Assembly (NCBI GenBank): GCA_963682055.1
Contig: OY821742.1
Location: 27,809,060-27,873,059, forward strand
Source: Primula veris
Lineage: Eukaryota > Streptophyta > Magnoliopsida > Ericales > Primulaceae
Length of the DNA stretch: 64,000 nucleotides
Reading direction: 5' to 3'
Below, piece after piece: positions 1 to 11,940 of the stretch. Both the position numbers and the translations under genes were made by a program. Position 1 is the stretch's first letter. Each line of letters starts with the position of its first letter. Under the pieces are notes generated by a model that was given only the letters and a program-made list of their open reading frames with translations, had not been told where the DNA came from and did not search any database.

Positions 1-568
1 GAGGGGGAGCATCCCGATGTATGCTCGATTTCTCAGACACTAAATCGAGATAATCCTCACTAATGATGGCCTAAATTAGGGGGAGTATCCAGTCGAATAC
101 TTCTAATCACAGTGTACTTTTTTTCCCTCGATTAGAGGTTTTTCCCATTGGGTATACTCTGTCAAGGTTTTGATGAGGCACTTTATGTATGTGGTTACCC
201 CTATTGTTCTAACCAAATCGTACTCTTTTTGTCCTTCGCCTAGAGGTTTTTTCTCAATGGGTTTTCTCTTGCAAGGTTTTAACGAGGCGTTTGTTAGTGG
301 TTAGTTCGTACCAACAAGCTACAAGACGGAGGAGCTCAAATGTGATTAAGTATACTTTTGGACATCCAAGGGGGAGTGTTGTAAATAATGGATTGTCCAT
401 TGAGTTACATATCATTTAGTATGAGCATTTGCTCCTTTGTATGTTACAACATTTTGAATTCTTGTCTTTAATATTTAGCCTATATAAAGAGCTTGTGGCT
501 ATGGAGTTTGGGACATATACAACACACAATAATACATATATTTTGGCTCTCATTATCTCTCTCTTACA
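1..568 (+). mobile_element. 3' end and LTR of a Ty1/copia retrotransposon
   Basis: The window opens inside the untranslated tail of a copia element. It contains two related 'tagaggttttt...caatgggt...caaggtttt...acgaggc' blocks, a layout common downstream of pol in plant copia elements. A polypurine tract (ccaagggggag, 366-376) directly precedes a putative LTR that starts TGTTGTAAATAATGG at 377. The LTR has a TATA-like cctatataaag near 480 and probably ends ...CTTACA at 568, giving about 192 bp. The right boundary is inferred from the TG...CA rule. The upstream LTR lies outside the window, so neither target duplication nor LTR identity can be checked. No coding sequence remains in view. Confidence 0.6.
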
Positions 569-599
569 TATATTATTGAGCTAATTTGGCGTAAAACAG

Positions 600-1985
600 A
601 TATTAAATATTTGAGGGTTATTTAGATAATATATAACCCAAATGGTATTCTAAATGTTACTATTTGGTCATCCCTAGTCTTTCGCTCTATATTGTTACAG
701 TAAAATAGTAAAACAGATTTAATGACAATATTGGAGGGTGGTTAGATAAATAGTATACTAGTTTTCTAAATGTTAATATATGGTCCTCTCTAATCTTTCG
801 CTGTATTGTTTCATGAAAATAGTAGTAAATCGGTTGTGATAGTATTAAATACTAGTAAAAGTTACTCATGTGATGCGTATGAGACGCGTAATAAAATAAA
901 TCTCGTAATATATTTTATTTTTAACATAATATTCAGATTTGATATAATTTATTATAGTTATGGAGGTTAAAACGAATTGTTAATTAATTTAGGCTACATC
1001 CGTAATTAGGATAATATAGTGATGACAAATAGTTAATTAATTAGATTATGTATATTTGTAATTATTAAAATAGAGTGAGTTTATTTTTAGAAAAATTGGA
1101 CAAAATTGGACAGTCTCAACTTTTATTGGGTTTGCTAATATTAATAGTATGATTACATGGTGATTAGATTAAATAATAGTTTGCTGATTTTATAAATGTT
1201 ATATTTGGTCCTCTCTAATCTTTCGCTCTATTTTTAAGGAAAATAGTAGTAAAACAATTGTGATAGTATTAAATATTGGAGCGTGATTAGATAAAATAAT
1301 AGCCCGTTGGTTTTCTAAATGTTACTATTTGGCCCTCTCTGGTCTTTCGCTCATGAAAATAGTAGTAAAACAAATTTAGTAACATTGGTTTAAATATTGG
1401 AGGATGATTAGATAAAATAATTGCCCGCTGGTTTTATAAATGTTACTATTTGGTCCAATCTAGTCTTTCGCTCTGTTTCATGAGAATAGTATTAAAACAA
1501 ATTTAATGACATTGTGATATTAAATATTGGAGGGTGATTAGATAAAATAATAGTCCACTGATTTTTTAAATGTTACTATTTGGTCCTCTATAATCTTTCG
1601 CCATATGTTTCAGGAAAATAGTAGTAAAACAATTGTGATAGTATTAAATATTGAAGGGTGATTAGATAAAATAATAGTCCACTAGTTTTGTCAATGTTAC
1701 TATTTGGTCCTTTCTAATATTTGGCTCTATTTTTCATGAAAATAGTAGTAAAACAATTGAATAAGTATTAAATATTGGAAGGTGATTAGATAAAATAATA
1801 GCAGACAGGTTTTATAAATGTTACTGTTTGGTACTGTCTAATCTTTCGCTCTATGTTACTGGGAAATAGTAGTAAAGTAAATTTAATGACATTGGTTTAA
1901 ATATTGGAGGGTGATTTAGATAAATAGCCCACTGATTTTCTAAATGTTACTATTTGGTCCCTATATAAGATTGGTTTAAAAACTT
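600..1985. repeat. Degenerate ~122-bp minisatellite
   Basis: The motif 'aatgttactatttggtcc..tctaatctttcgctct' followed by 'gaaaatagtagtaaaacaa' and 'aaatattggagggtgattagataaaataatag' recurs. Copies of the 'gttactatttggtc' core lie near 657, 773, 1198, 1320, 1441, 1570, 1694, 1818 and 1945. Spacing is 116-129 bp except for a gap at about 830-1140 filled by unrelated AT-rich DNA. Two more diverged cores occur near 2306 and 3507. Units differ by many substitutions and small indels, so the array is old. No coding frame runs through it. Confidence 0.8.
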
Positions 1986-2084
1986 AGCAACTCTTCTATA
2001 CTATGATTTAGGAGGCGGAAGACGGTTCAAGACAGAAATTATGATCTAAAGCCCAATAACATTTTATCGTCGTCCAATAGTTAC

Positions 2085-3545
2085 TTATTTCATTTTAAGA
2101 TATAGTACGTCCTATGCCTAAATGTTATGAAACTAAAATATAACACATTCAAACAGTGTGATTTAAACAAGCAAATTTCAAAAAAAAAGCCAGTAATGTG
2201 ACTATATCGAACGTTAGCTCTATGTTTCAGTAAAATAGGAAATACAGTAGTAGTAAGAGGTTTGTGATGTTAAAATACAGTAAAATAGTAAATTAGTCCA
2301 ATGGTTTTCTAAATGTTACTATTTGGTCCCTATAAGATTGGCTAAAATGTATGATTTAGGCCACCTAAACTAATAAGAAGCAAACGGTCTCACCATAGGC
2401 TCCTAAAACCCTAGTACAACTGCTCAGAGGCCAAGTTATATATAATACAATAGTAGAACATGCAATACACATATTTAGGCCACCTGGAGTTTAATTAGAT
2501 TTAATCGTTTTCCAATCTTTACTTAATTATTTGTAACATGTAGATGTAGGACTTTAATTTGTTTGAAGTAAAACCTTTATAAATTACTAATAATGTTGGA
2601 ATCACGGATATTTATTAATTTAGAGAGTAATTATTTAATCGATAAATTAATATTTTATTATTTCAAAAGAGGTCTTTATCGATTCAATAGATATCATCGT
2701 TAATAACATAAAACTCATTATATATAACTAAGAATACTCGTTAATCTTGTTATTAAAATACAAAGACACTTCTTCACTTATATATACATTTTGTTAAGTG
2801 TAGCAAACTAAGAATATACATTAAATACATAATATATGTATTATATCAATTCCATGTACATTGAGTATCATTTAAAAAATTGTAAGTTCATTTTTAATGG
2901 ATAACGTTCATTAGTAAGTACACATTGGTTCATAATACAATAATTTAAAGCATATATATTGATGGTGAAATAAATTACGAGTCATATTTCACTAGATCGT
3001 ACTATTAATATTTGTCATTCTAAAAAATTATTAATTTATGATTTTATGGGGGACCAAATATTTATATAAGGATTTTTCAAAAACTTATCATCTTATTAAT
3101 TTATCGAAATTAGTGATTTTTCTTCAATTGGTCCAAGTCAAGACCGGAGAAAAAAATATTATTTTAGAGAGTTTATTAATTTACTGATTATTAATTTATA
3201 GAGGTTCTACTATACTCCTAAATGCTACGAACCAAAAATATAATCCAAGCAAAATTTGTGATTTAAACAAGCAATTTTCAAATAATACCGGTGGTGGGAC
3301 TATTATTGTATAATTTTCTCATAGATTTGGTTAAATTAACTTGTTATTGAAGTGCTAGAAGAAAAAAACTTGAAATTGAAAGACAATAAGGGAAACTGAA
3401 AAATAAAAGTCAAATTCTAAATATGTTTATTTTACGACGCGTAACATTTACTGCTACTCTATTTATGTTGAGTTCTAAATATCAGGGGGTCCAATGGTTT
3501 TCTAAACGTTACAAGTATGTCCCAATAAGATTGCTTGGAAAACAA
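2085..3545. repeat. Direct duplication flanking a MITE
   Basis: The segment near 2100-2190 ('cctatgcctaaatgttatgaa...gtgatttaaacaagcaa') resembles 3210-3290 ('tactcctaaatgctacgaac...gtgatttaaacaagcaa'). The segment near 2289-2340 ('ccaatggttttctaaatgtt...cctataagattgg') resembles 3492-3540. The order is the same in both, so this is a diverged direct duplication of about 1.1 kb offset. It probably grew from the adjacent minisatellite before or after the MITE inserted. Confidence 0.55.
2567..3211. mobile_element. MITE with AGTAAAACCTTTATAAATTA-type ends
   Basis: The left end reads agtaaaacctttataaatta and continues ctaat. The reverse complement of the right end reads agtagaacctctataaatta and continues ataat, giving an imperfect terminal inverted repeat of about 25 bp. 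The 645-bp interior is AT-rich with no coding potential. No clear target duplication was found at these boundaries, so the superfamily is not assigned. Internal copies of the same tract (near 2620 and 3170) suggest subterminal repeats. Confidence 0.5.
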
Positions 3546-4830
3546 AAAAAAAAACTGTTTAGTACGATTGCGCCTAATTTAACATTTATACATGTTTTTT
3601 ATACTCATTTTGAATTTTATTCCAGGTTGTAAGGCCTAATTACATTCTACTTTACTTGTAGAAACTTACTACTCGTATAAATAAAACTTTCGAAAAGTAA
3701 AATTAACATGGGAAGAATACGTCAGGCGATGTAAGCTGTAATATATAAACATGTTACATTTTTGTCAATTTGTGATTAAGTGCATGTGTGAGTTACAGAC
3801 AGGATATGTAAAGATTCGGTTAAAGAGATTTGATGAATAAAAAAATATGGAGACCAAATAAAAGGGATGTGAAGCAATCTATGGAAGAAATAAACAAAGA
3901 GATATTTTTTTAATTGGATTGTAGACTATAGAATATTTAAACAGAATATTAATCACAGAAGAAAATATCATGAAATGAATACTTCCTATTTAGTCATTAA
4001 TTAAGAGTTATTTTATAAATAAAGTTATTAGACTTTACAATTTCGTGGCTTTTTAAACCATATAATATACAACAAAGAGAGAGAAATAAAACCACAAAAT
4101 TATTTGAGGGAAAACATTATTTTTAAGAGAAATATACTAGTGAGAGAGTCAATAAGTATTTGTAACACTCAAGTCGACTATCATAGACTTTTTCAATATT
4201 AATAAATAATCGGTGAATGTATCGGAGATGTAGAATTGGTGAAGTCAAATTTCATTAAGAAACACGTGTTTTTTACTTTCCGTTAGTTATTATTCCTTAG
4301 TTGCGACCGAATCGACAACTGGTTGTAGCTGAAACGCGTAATTGCATTCGCAATTTAGTAAAATGGAATTTTAAGTTCATCTTCTATACCTTCTGGTTTA
4401 ACGTTCAACATTCCTGATATTCAAATAGTTATTATATTCCCGTTGTTCCCAATATTTTCTTATGGTAACTAGAAAGTATACGATTAAATCATGGTAATTT
4501 CCGATATATGTACTCCCAAGGATTTGCTCATTGAAACTATTGTTATCTTTGTCTTAATTATGATTTTTGAAATTATGAAGCCGTGATGTAAGAAATTTAG
4601 GATTTTTTTTGGATTTTACATAAACAATGTTATAAAGCTTATAAATTTTCTCTCCCTCACAGAATATTTTAAATTAACTAAAATGCTCAATCATTATTTT
4701 TTTTTTCAAACCCCTACAATTTCAAGATTCTGATAACACACCAACCAAGTATTTAAAATAAAGAACCATAAAGTTTGAATCATTACACCTAGATCAACCA
4801 TTGTGCTGATGGTAACAAATCAGCACAATC
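3546..4830. other. Unannotated AT-rich stretch
   Basis: No recognisable gene, repeat array or element boundary was seen. Short open frames here have no family resemblance and sit in AT-rich DNA. Confidence 0.5.
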
Positions 4831-5235
4831 TTATATGTCACTACAAAAATGAGAATATGATAGTAAATAAGCCAATATCAGCAATTCCATGGAGATAAAT
4901 GTGTAAAACCCCGACAACTGCTCTATATATCCCAACAGACTCCTTTCATGAATAGCAAATATGATTGTGATAGCCAACAAAATCGTGTCGAGTACTGGTT
5001 TTTCAAGGGGCCTAAAAAACATAAAAGAAATAGACAATATAGTGCTACACCACAATCAAATGTTTGACATCATTTGCCACCCGATACTTCCAATTGCAAT
5101 TTCATATTTAAATTCTTCTCACCACAATATGTAGTGATTCTGTGGCTGAAGCCCTAATTAACAGCAAGGCGATCGAGATGCGATGAGAACCCTAAATCGC
5201 CATTGATGGCAGCTAAAGAAGAGAGAGATGTGTGG
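4831..5235 (-). other. Possible host exon or transcribed leader (uncertain)
   Basis: On the minus strand a 74-codon frame (5055 to 4831) is rich in hydrophobic residues, with one likely membrane segment around 'ILLAITIIFAI' and a second near 'FISMELLILAYLL'. Upstream on the same strand, 5100-5235 has the look of a plant 5' leader: CT-rich 'acatctctctcttcttta' followed by an ATG whose frame closes at once. Around 5340-5400 lie motifs typical of plant promoters, such as 'gatccag' and 'caacggtctgg'. I recognise no family. It could be a small membrane-protein exon, a pseudogene or chance. Confidence 0.2.
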
Positions 5236-5800
5236 ATATTTAGGTGTCATTTCTATTTAATTTGTGTTTATTTTCGTATTTGTCTGAACCGTAGGATTAG
5301 TTGTGTTATTTTAATTTCAGTCGTTGGATATAAACGACTGTGTATTTAGTGGACGATCCAGATGAGGTCACGCCACATCTGATCAACGGTCTGGATTACA
5401 ACAGTTATTTAATTGCAGTAACCACCCACCACCTCCACTTTTAGTTATTTTAATTCAGTATAAATACTTTCTGAATGTAACAGTTTAGGGCTATCTATGA
5501 AAAATTATGCTATTTACGTTAATTGTTCTTTTTGTTATCAAATACGATCTGAATCTTAACACAATATATCACAGCAACTTCCAATTGTAGACGAATACAT
5601 ATGATTCCCAAATTTTTAAACTCCTTTTATTTTTGATGTCTTGGAATTCTTCCAATTGTAGACGAATACATATGATTGCCAAATTTATTCAAGTAACTTC
5701 CACTCGTTGAAATAAACTATCCCTATCTGGAAAAAAACACTACAACATGCCGTTTTCTAAACACCGGTCCCATGAAAATATTTCTGTATAATATCGATAT
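5236..5800. other. Intergenic stretch with a 37-bp direct repeat
   Basis: A tract beginning 'cttccaattgtagacgaata' occurs near 5577 and again near 5650, about 73 bp apart with one visible mismatch. Near 5738 is 'cactacaacatgccgttttc', which resembles a CACTA-type terminus, but no matching right end was located. Nothing coding was seen. Confidence 0.4.
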
Positions 5801-6085
5801 ATGAAGTTTTCAAATTATAGCAAAAAATATAAAAATTATACTTTTATTGTAATGAAAATAATTCCTCAAATTTTAAATAAACGTATCCTAATTAAGATCA
5901 TACTCTTATTTTGGAGTTCATACCTAATTATTAAATTTCATACTCTAATTATTTTTGTAATTCATACTCTCTTTCTAAGAAATATAAAGTTGTTATTAAG
6001 TTCATACTATTATTTTTGTAGTTCATATCCATATTTGACAAAACATTATAGCCTTATTTGCAAAGATCATACACTAACTTTTTTT
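5801..6085 (+). repeat. 'ttcatactctaatta' degenerate minisatellite
   Basis: Units of roughly 23-30 bp, such as 'agttcatacctaattatta' and 'aattcatactctctttct', repeat through the stretch. They are the same type as the long array at 26105-27080. The open frame spanning it (105 codons) is a by-product of a repeat lacking stops in one frame and is not taken as a gene. Confidence 0.6.
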
Positions 6086-7485
6086 TATGAAGCAGGAACA
6101 ACAAACAAAAAATGTTAACTGTCCTCTATTAAAAGAAAAGCTAATACACAACGAGAGACAATAAAAGAAATTGAAGCATCTCTAAAAGTTAGTAAATCTA
6201 AAACGCAACCAACTGGATCTAACTCTATTGGAGCCTAGAAGAAGAAGATATCACAGTCAATACAGATAGGAGCTCATATAAGAACCATGGAAATACATGA
6301 AGATGCAGTAAAAAGATATTCATATTGTGGTGAAACTAAAGCTTCTGAACCCAAAAAGCGATTTCTGTCACAACCAATAAATACAGGAGGTTCTGAAAAA
6401 AACAGGACAACAAGTAAAGTACCATTGGCTCCAGTTCTAAGCCAAAAGTACTTAAAAACATATAGTTCAAATTTGGTCGCCTTAATCAGTTCAATATCAA
6501 ACATGCCTTTAAAAGACGACCATCTTGAAGCTCTGAAAAAATACTGTCCATTTTATAACTTTATCAGATCTCACTAGATAAACGAGAGCATGTAGTGGCA
6601 CCTAACTCTTGCATTGTATTGGAAATTTGAATAAACGCTCTTTTTTGAAATAAAATTTGTCAGAGGTGACTGTTTAAGATATTGTGAAATATCAAGCACA
6701 TACTAATTCAAAAGAAACATTTAAATTACCACTCGAAACAATTTTATTGAATAACCGAGATAATATATATGCTTTTCCTGTGTGCCGCCGTATACAAAGC
6801 ATGGGAAAAAATTACTTTTAGGCAAATAATATACATCAACGTAAATAAGTAAAGAACCCATCAATTGTGTGATATTAAAATAAAAATGATAATCAAAAAG
6901 TTTATCTACAAACAAATTTGGACCAATCAACTTAGCATATTTTAGTGTTTACCACAACCCCACCTCATCTTATATATATATATATATGACATTCTTTTTT
7001 ACATCATTTTTGACACTCATAAGTAAAGACACTTTAAATCAAGATTTGATTAATTAAAATCTCTACGGTTCAATGACGGGAACACAAATATGCGTCTTGT
7101 TTTTTTCCGAGATGTATAATTTCATATTTTAAAAATTAAGGTAAAAATTGAAAATTTAATACATATATATATATATATGTTTATTTTTATGTTTGAAAAC
7201 AATTATTTGCCAATGTTATCTATCTGGTAAACAAAACCAGGACGAAAATGATTTTATGTTCATACCTGATAACGTACGCGGAGTTTCCGTAGTGCAATAA
7301 AGTGCGGCTATACACCCAATTTATAAAAAAGCTATATTTTCTGTAAGGAAATTTCGAAAAATGTAAAAAACTGTGTGTTTTGCAACCCGTAAAATATAAC
7401 TTTTTTTGTTTAGCAACCCTATAATAGAAATCATGGCTCTGTTGCTACCTGATAATATAGTAAAATATCATGTAAGATTTTACAA
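6086..7485. other. Unannotated stretch with TA microsatellites
   Basis: Short (TA)n tracts lie near 6970-6987 and 7160-7180. A 96-codon frame at 6287-6577 has moderately normal composition but no recognised domain and no clear promoter. It may be a degraded transposon fragment. Nothing else is supported. Confidence 0.45.
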
Positions 7486-7489
7486 ATAC

Positions 7490-7757
7490 ACTGATTCCAA
7501 TTTTAAGTAAATCACCGACTAAATTCAGTCGGTAGTCGTCACATAGCGACTGTTTATATTAATTCCGACTACTATTTACAATTTGTTATTTCATTTCTTT
7601 TAGTCGGTAATTTTCTTACCAATTTTAGTCGGTAACAACGTTTTCTAACTGTCATATAGCGACCATTTCTGTTTTGAGTCGCCATTTTTTTGAAATTTAA
7701 GAGTCTATTCTTATGCGGTCGCTATTTATAGTCGTTATTTAACCATTTTCTTGCTCG
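7490..7757. mobile_element. Possible CACTA-like MITE
   Basis: The stretch is packed with short 'agtcggta' and 'tagcgac' motifs in both orientations, as in subterminal repeats of plant CACTA elements. It starts near 'cactgattccaa' and ends at 'ttttcttgctcgg', which looks like a decayed TTTTCTTGTAGTG terminus. No target duplication was confirmed, so the boundaries are approximate. Confidence 0.35.
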
Positions 7758-7898
7758 GAAAGTTAAATCTTCATCGAGTACATAATCTAATTGTAATTGT
7801 CAAATTATTTCATAAATAAAATATGATGGCATGATTAACCTTAAGACACACTAAGATAATTGAACATTGGTAGACCTATTAATGTCATTAGATAAGCT

Positions 7899-8798
7899 CA
7901 GTGGCGGAGTCAGAACTTTAAACCAGAAGGGTCGAAATATTGACAAAATAAAAAAAAAGTTAAAATTAAGAAAAACGAAACTGTAAAAGGTCAAAAATTG
8001 TTACTTAATTTATAATTGACTCATACGGTTACTCATATTTTGAAAGCGATGCATAATAACATCGTTCGATAAAATTTCAAATATATCATTTTCAATATAA
8101 ACTACTAAATCATATAAACAAGAAAAAAACCAATGAAGTTAACTAGTTAAATAAGTTACAAAGTGAAACAACAATTTTATTCTAAATAAACTAAAATAAG
8201 TCAAACAGTAAATTTACCCAACTTAATTAATACGTGTAAATAACAAGGTAGACATTCTGTAAACAAACTACTAAACAACTAACTAATTTAAAAGTCAGAA
8301 CTGATTTATAAATGTTCCATTAAGAATTTATCTTAATAAAAAACTAACTAAAATTTCCTCAAATTTATACATTACCTAGCTTTTTCTAATAAAAATCTAT
8401 TAAAAATTATCCTAACTTTTTAAGTAATTAACAATTGTTAAGCAAACAAGGATATAATCAATAAATTACATTAGATTATTAATTTTACGAACTAGTTAAC
8501 TAGTTAGGATAAAAAAAAGACTAAGAAAGAGAAAAAAAACAGTTGTGACTCCAACATATCTTGTTTTGAGAATAACAGGTATGACTAGTTATTGTAAAAG
8601 AAAGTGGGTTTGTGCTTTGTTAGTGTTAAAGTCATCGCTTATATATAGAGAGAATTTTTTATATGTATAATACAAACTCTCTATTTAATGAAATGCTAAT
8701 TTTCTAATTAACTTAATATCACATGTCTATTTTGATAAATTTTATATAAAAGTCGGGGGGTCAGCTGACCCCCTAGCACCATACTGGTTCCGCCAGTG
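7899..8798. mobile_element. Non-autonomous hAT element with 8-bp target duplication
   Basis: The left end is CAGTGGCGGAGTC and the right end is ...GGTTCCGCCAGTG. The terminal ten bases are inverted repeats with one mismatch. Perfect copies of GATAAGCT flank it at 7891-7898 and 8799-8806, the 8-bp duplication expected of hAT transposition. The 900-bp interior is AT-rich and holds no transposase remnant, so it would have needed an enzyme in trans. The tract 'ggggggtcagctgaccccc' near the right end is a perfect palindrome. Confidence 0.88.
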
Positions 8799-8806
8799 GA
8801 TAAGCT

Positions 8807-10705
8807 CATATAATACAACGTCCTAGCTGCTTCATCGGCAAAACTTCCCATGCTTCTTGCAATCCCGTCACGTATTCGAATGTGATATACAATATGTCGT
8901 TATTATATGTAAACCTTTAAGTCCATTTATTTTGTCATACTTAAATTATACAAAGAAAATGTATTTCTCATTGTAAAGAGTTCATTCTTGAATGTGTACA
9001 ATACTTTCTATCTTTTTATCGATCTTGTTTTGCTTGTATAAGTGTTAAATCCTATCAGTTTCAAACGTAAAATACATGTAGAAAACTCCTATTTACATCA
9101 CTTTCTCTCAAAAGCTGTTCTATCTCCTTATGTCTCATCTTTCAAATATCAAAACTCATTTTCATCTCTCTCTCTTATCAAGAAAATTACTATATTAAAA
9201 AATAATTTTTTTCCCTTTCTCTCTTTGTTAGTTGCTCATATCAGTATTGGTCAAATGAATTTATAGGTCAATTCGAATAGAACAGGAGACGATAGTAATG
9301 AGTGGAAAAACCTACATATATTCAATTATAAACCCACTTACTATATGCACAAAATTATAGAGAAAGACAGAATAATCCTGATTTGGAAATTCATAATGAG
9401 ATGAAATGGGAATATTACTAGAGAACAGTCACCATATATGACTGGTTCACAATCCATTTGCATAAAAAATGTCAAATGGAAAAAAATAAAATAAAATTTC
9501 GATTAATATTTAAATTTAGGCTAGGCTCCCCTAGGTTTCTATATTTTTATTTGAGTTTTTAGTGTGTTGTACAATTTGTTTTTAATTTATCAAATTCTAA
9601 TTTGTTGAAAACAGAAAAAATAAATTAGTTATTGAAAAACATCATCTAACCATCCATTTTCTAATTTAACGGTGATCAAAATGATTGTACAATAAACAGT
9701 CAAATACGTTGACAGTTTCAAAGAGACACTCAGATGAAATATAAGGTGGGGTAAGATCCTATTTATAAGAAACAAAATGGTGCAAAATGGTTGCAATTTA
9801 TTCAGATTTAGGCGTGGCGGGCTCATGTGTACACCGTACCACCAGCACCGTGACCATGTGTCCCCGGCCGCGGTCGACGCACGTGGGTCGAGAAACAAAC
9901 CCGATACGGAAATTATCAAAAACTCATCCCTATTGTGCCCGAAAGTTAAAGATGCATTTTGCCTCAACTACTTGCTCATATGCAATGACATATAAACCAT
10001 ACAAATGTTTGGTTTGTAATCAATGTGAGATGGAAAAAACTTCATTAAAATGGAACTGGATTGGCTTAATTTCTATTCCCGAAATGGTACATAACCTATA
10101 CTTTGAAGGCTAATATCTTTCATTTGTGGGTTATGGACGCACCTTATACAGTTTCGAAGCTCCCACGAGTACTTCATTCAAAAGGAATTGGGTTTGGTTT
10201 AATTCCTAACCACGATCCGTTTTGTGGAGTGCAACCCGTCCAACCCCGTCCTCAAAGTCGGACAAAACCGGATTTGTATAGGGCAATTTTCTGGTCTGTC
10301 TAGTTTTTGATCTTTTATTAAGTATAGGTCTAAAAAATACAACTTATTTAACATTTGGCCCAAAATATAAAAACAGATGAAAATATAAACGAGATGAAAC
10401 ATTACAATTTGTGTTTGTACGAGTCAATACGCGTTAATAATCTACATTTTACATGTATAAGTTTATTTAAACGCAAAAATTTATTTTTTGACGTAAAATC
10501 TATTATTAGAAGTCAATAATTTGTATTTTAAAAAACAGATGAAAATCTTGAGTTTTGTATTGGTACTGGACTAAGATTTAAATAAGTTTAGATATTGGAC
10601 TAAAAATTAAATAAGTTCAATTTATTTGGACCTCCCAACAATTAACTCATACGATAAATATACAAAATTCCAACATGGATTGGTCAAGTGATAAAATTGC
10701 GTAAA
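8807..10705. other. Unannotated stretch with a GC-rich islet
   Basis: The DNA is mostly AT-rich with no gene. About 9806-9905 is strikingly GC-rich against its surroundings, and short frames overlap it on both strands, but none shows a known domain. A second less AT-rich patch is near 10130-10290. Both may be scraps of older elements. Confidence 0.45.
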
Positions 10706-10714
10706 TTAAGGTTA

Positions 10715-11910
10715 GAGAAAATTAATATTTACTATATTCAACTATTAGCTGATTTCGATTTAGTCCCAATTAACAAGTTTTCTGATTAGTATACTGAACT
10801 TAATATAAATTTGTGATTTAGTATTAAATTTTCAATTAAATTCAAGGGTACTAATATGAAAGAGAGAACCTTAACCAACCGGACTACAAACGCTAATACA
10901 GTACAATATTTGGTCTCTTAAATATTAATAGTCTTTTATCTGATAAATTAATTAAACCAAATAAAAGACGACAATAGGCACTAGGGTTTTGAACCCAGGT
11001 CTGTTGGTAATAGAGGAGTCTTTTAACAAAACCATGCTACCAACACTTCAATTACATATATGCATTATATATTAGATAATTTAAACCCAGCTCCGCCAGT
11101 GTGTGTGTGTGTATATATATATTTCTTTATTTTTTGGTTGATTTTTTTTCATTTTGGACATTCATTTTTATTTTACATACATTTTTTTATTTTAATTGTC
11201 GATTTTATAAAATAAAATTAAAAGGGTGCAAAAAAAAATGATTTTGGTCTAATTTCTTCATCACGATTTACAGGTTATCAATTTCACTAACTAAAGTTAT
11301 TTTATTTTTATAGTATAATTTTATTTTGGCCGTATATATATGTTTATTTTTTATTTTGTTTTTCAATGAATCTTTTTTTTTAAACATTTCTAATGAGTAC
11401 TAGTATTTAAGTTATAATTTCTAAACAAAGAACTTTTTATTTGTTATAACAATTTAAATTTGATTGAGCAAAAAAAAACCGAGTTATAGTTTTTATTGTT
11501 CGTACATGGAGAAATGTACCAAATAAAAGTACTAATAATTTGTAATATAAGTTATTAGTCCTACATATTATTTTTTTCACTTACTTTTCTTTAATTTTTG
11601 GTGCATTTGAGATTATAAGTATCAGATTGATTATATTCTGAAACTAAAAGAATTACTTCATTAAGTGTGAAGTTGATAGAAAAAAAACAGTGTATAAAAG
11701 TGAAAAAATATATTAGTACAATATACTAAATCAAAACTAATTTAAGTTTCATAAGGGTAATTTTGTACTTATTTTTATTAGACAATTGGACGGCAATATA
11801 CTAAATCGAAAATTTTTATTTAGTTCGGCATACTAATCAGTAAACTTGTCAGTTCAATACACTAAATCGAAAACGCATAATAGTTGAATGTACTAAATAT
11901 TAATTATCTG
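10715..11910. mobile_element. Non-autonomous Mutator-like element, 9-bp target duplication
   Basis: Perfect 9-bp copies of TTAAGGTTA lie at 10706-10714 and 11911-11919. Between them, the left end GAGAAAATTAATATTTAC and the reverse complement of the right end CAGATAATTAATATTTAG form a terminal inverted repeat. It continues inward with interruptions ('cattcaactatta', 'gattagtat') for over 150 bp. The 1196-bp interior is AT-rich, holds a short GT/TA microsatellite near 11100 and has no transposase. The 9-bp duplication and extended inverted ends point to a MULE. The gypsy element begins only 22 bp beyond the right duplication. Confidence 0.8.
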
Positions 11911-11940
11911 TTAAGGTTATGATATGTTGAAAGCGGAAGA

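Noticed and set aside
6287..6577. 96-codon plus-strand frame
   Set aside because: No recognised domain, no promoter, overlapped by an equally long minus frame; may be a transposon scrap.
10985..11045. tRNA-like 'gttttgaacccaggtct'
   Set aside because: Only a T-arm-like tract; no acceptor or anticodon arm can be drawn. The phrase is common in dispersed plant repeats.
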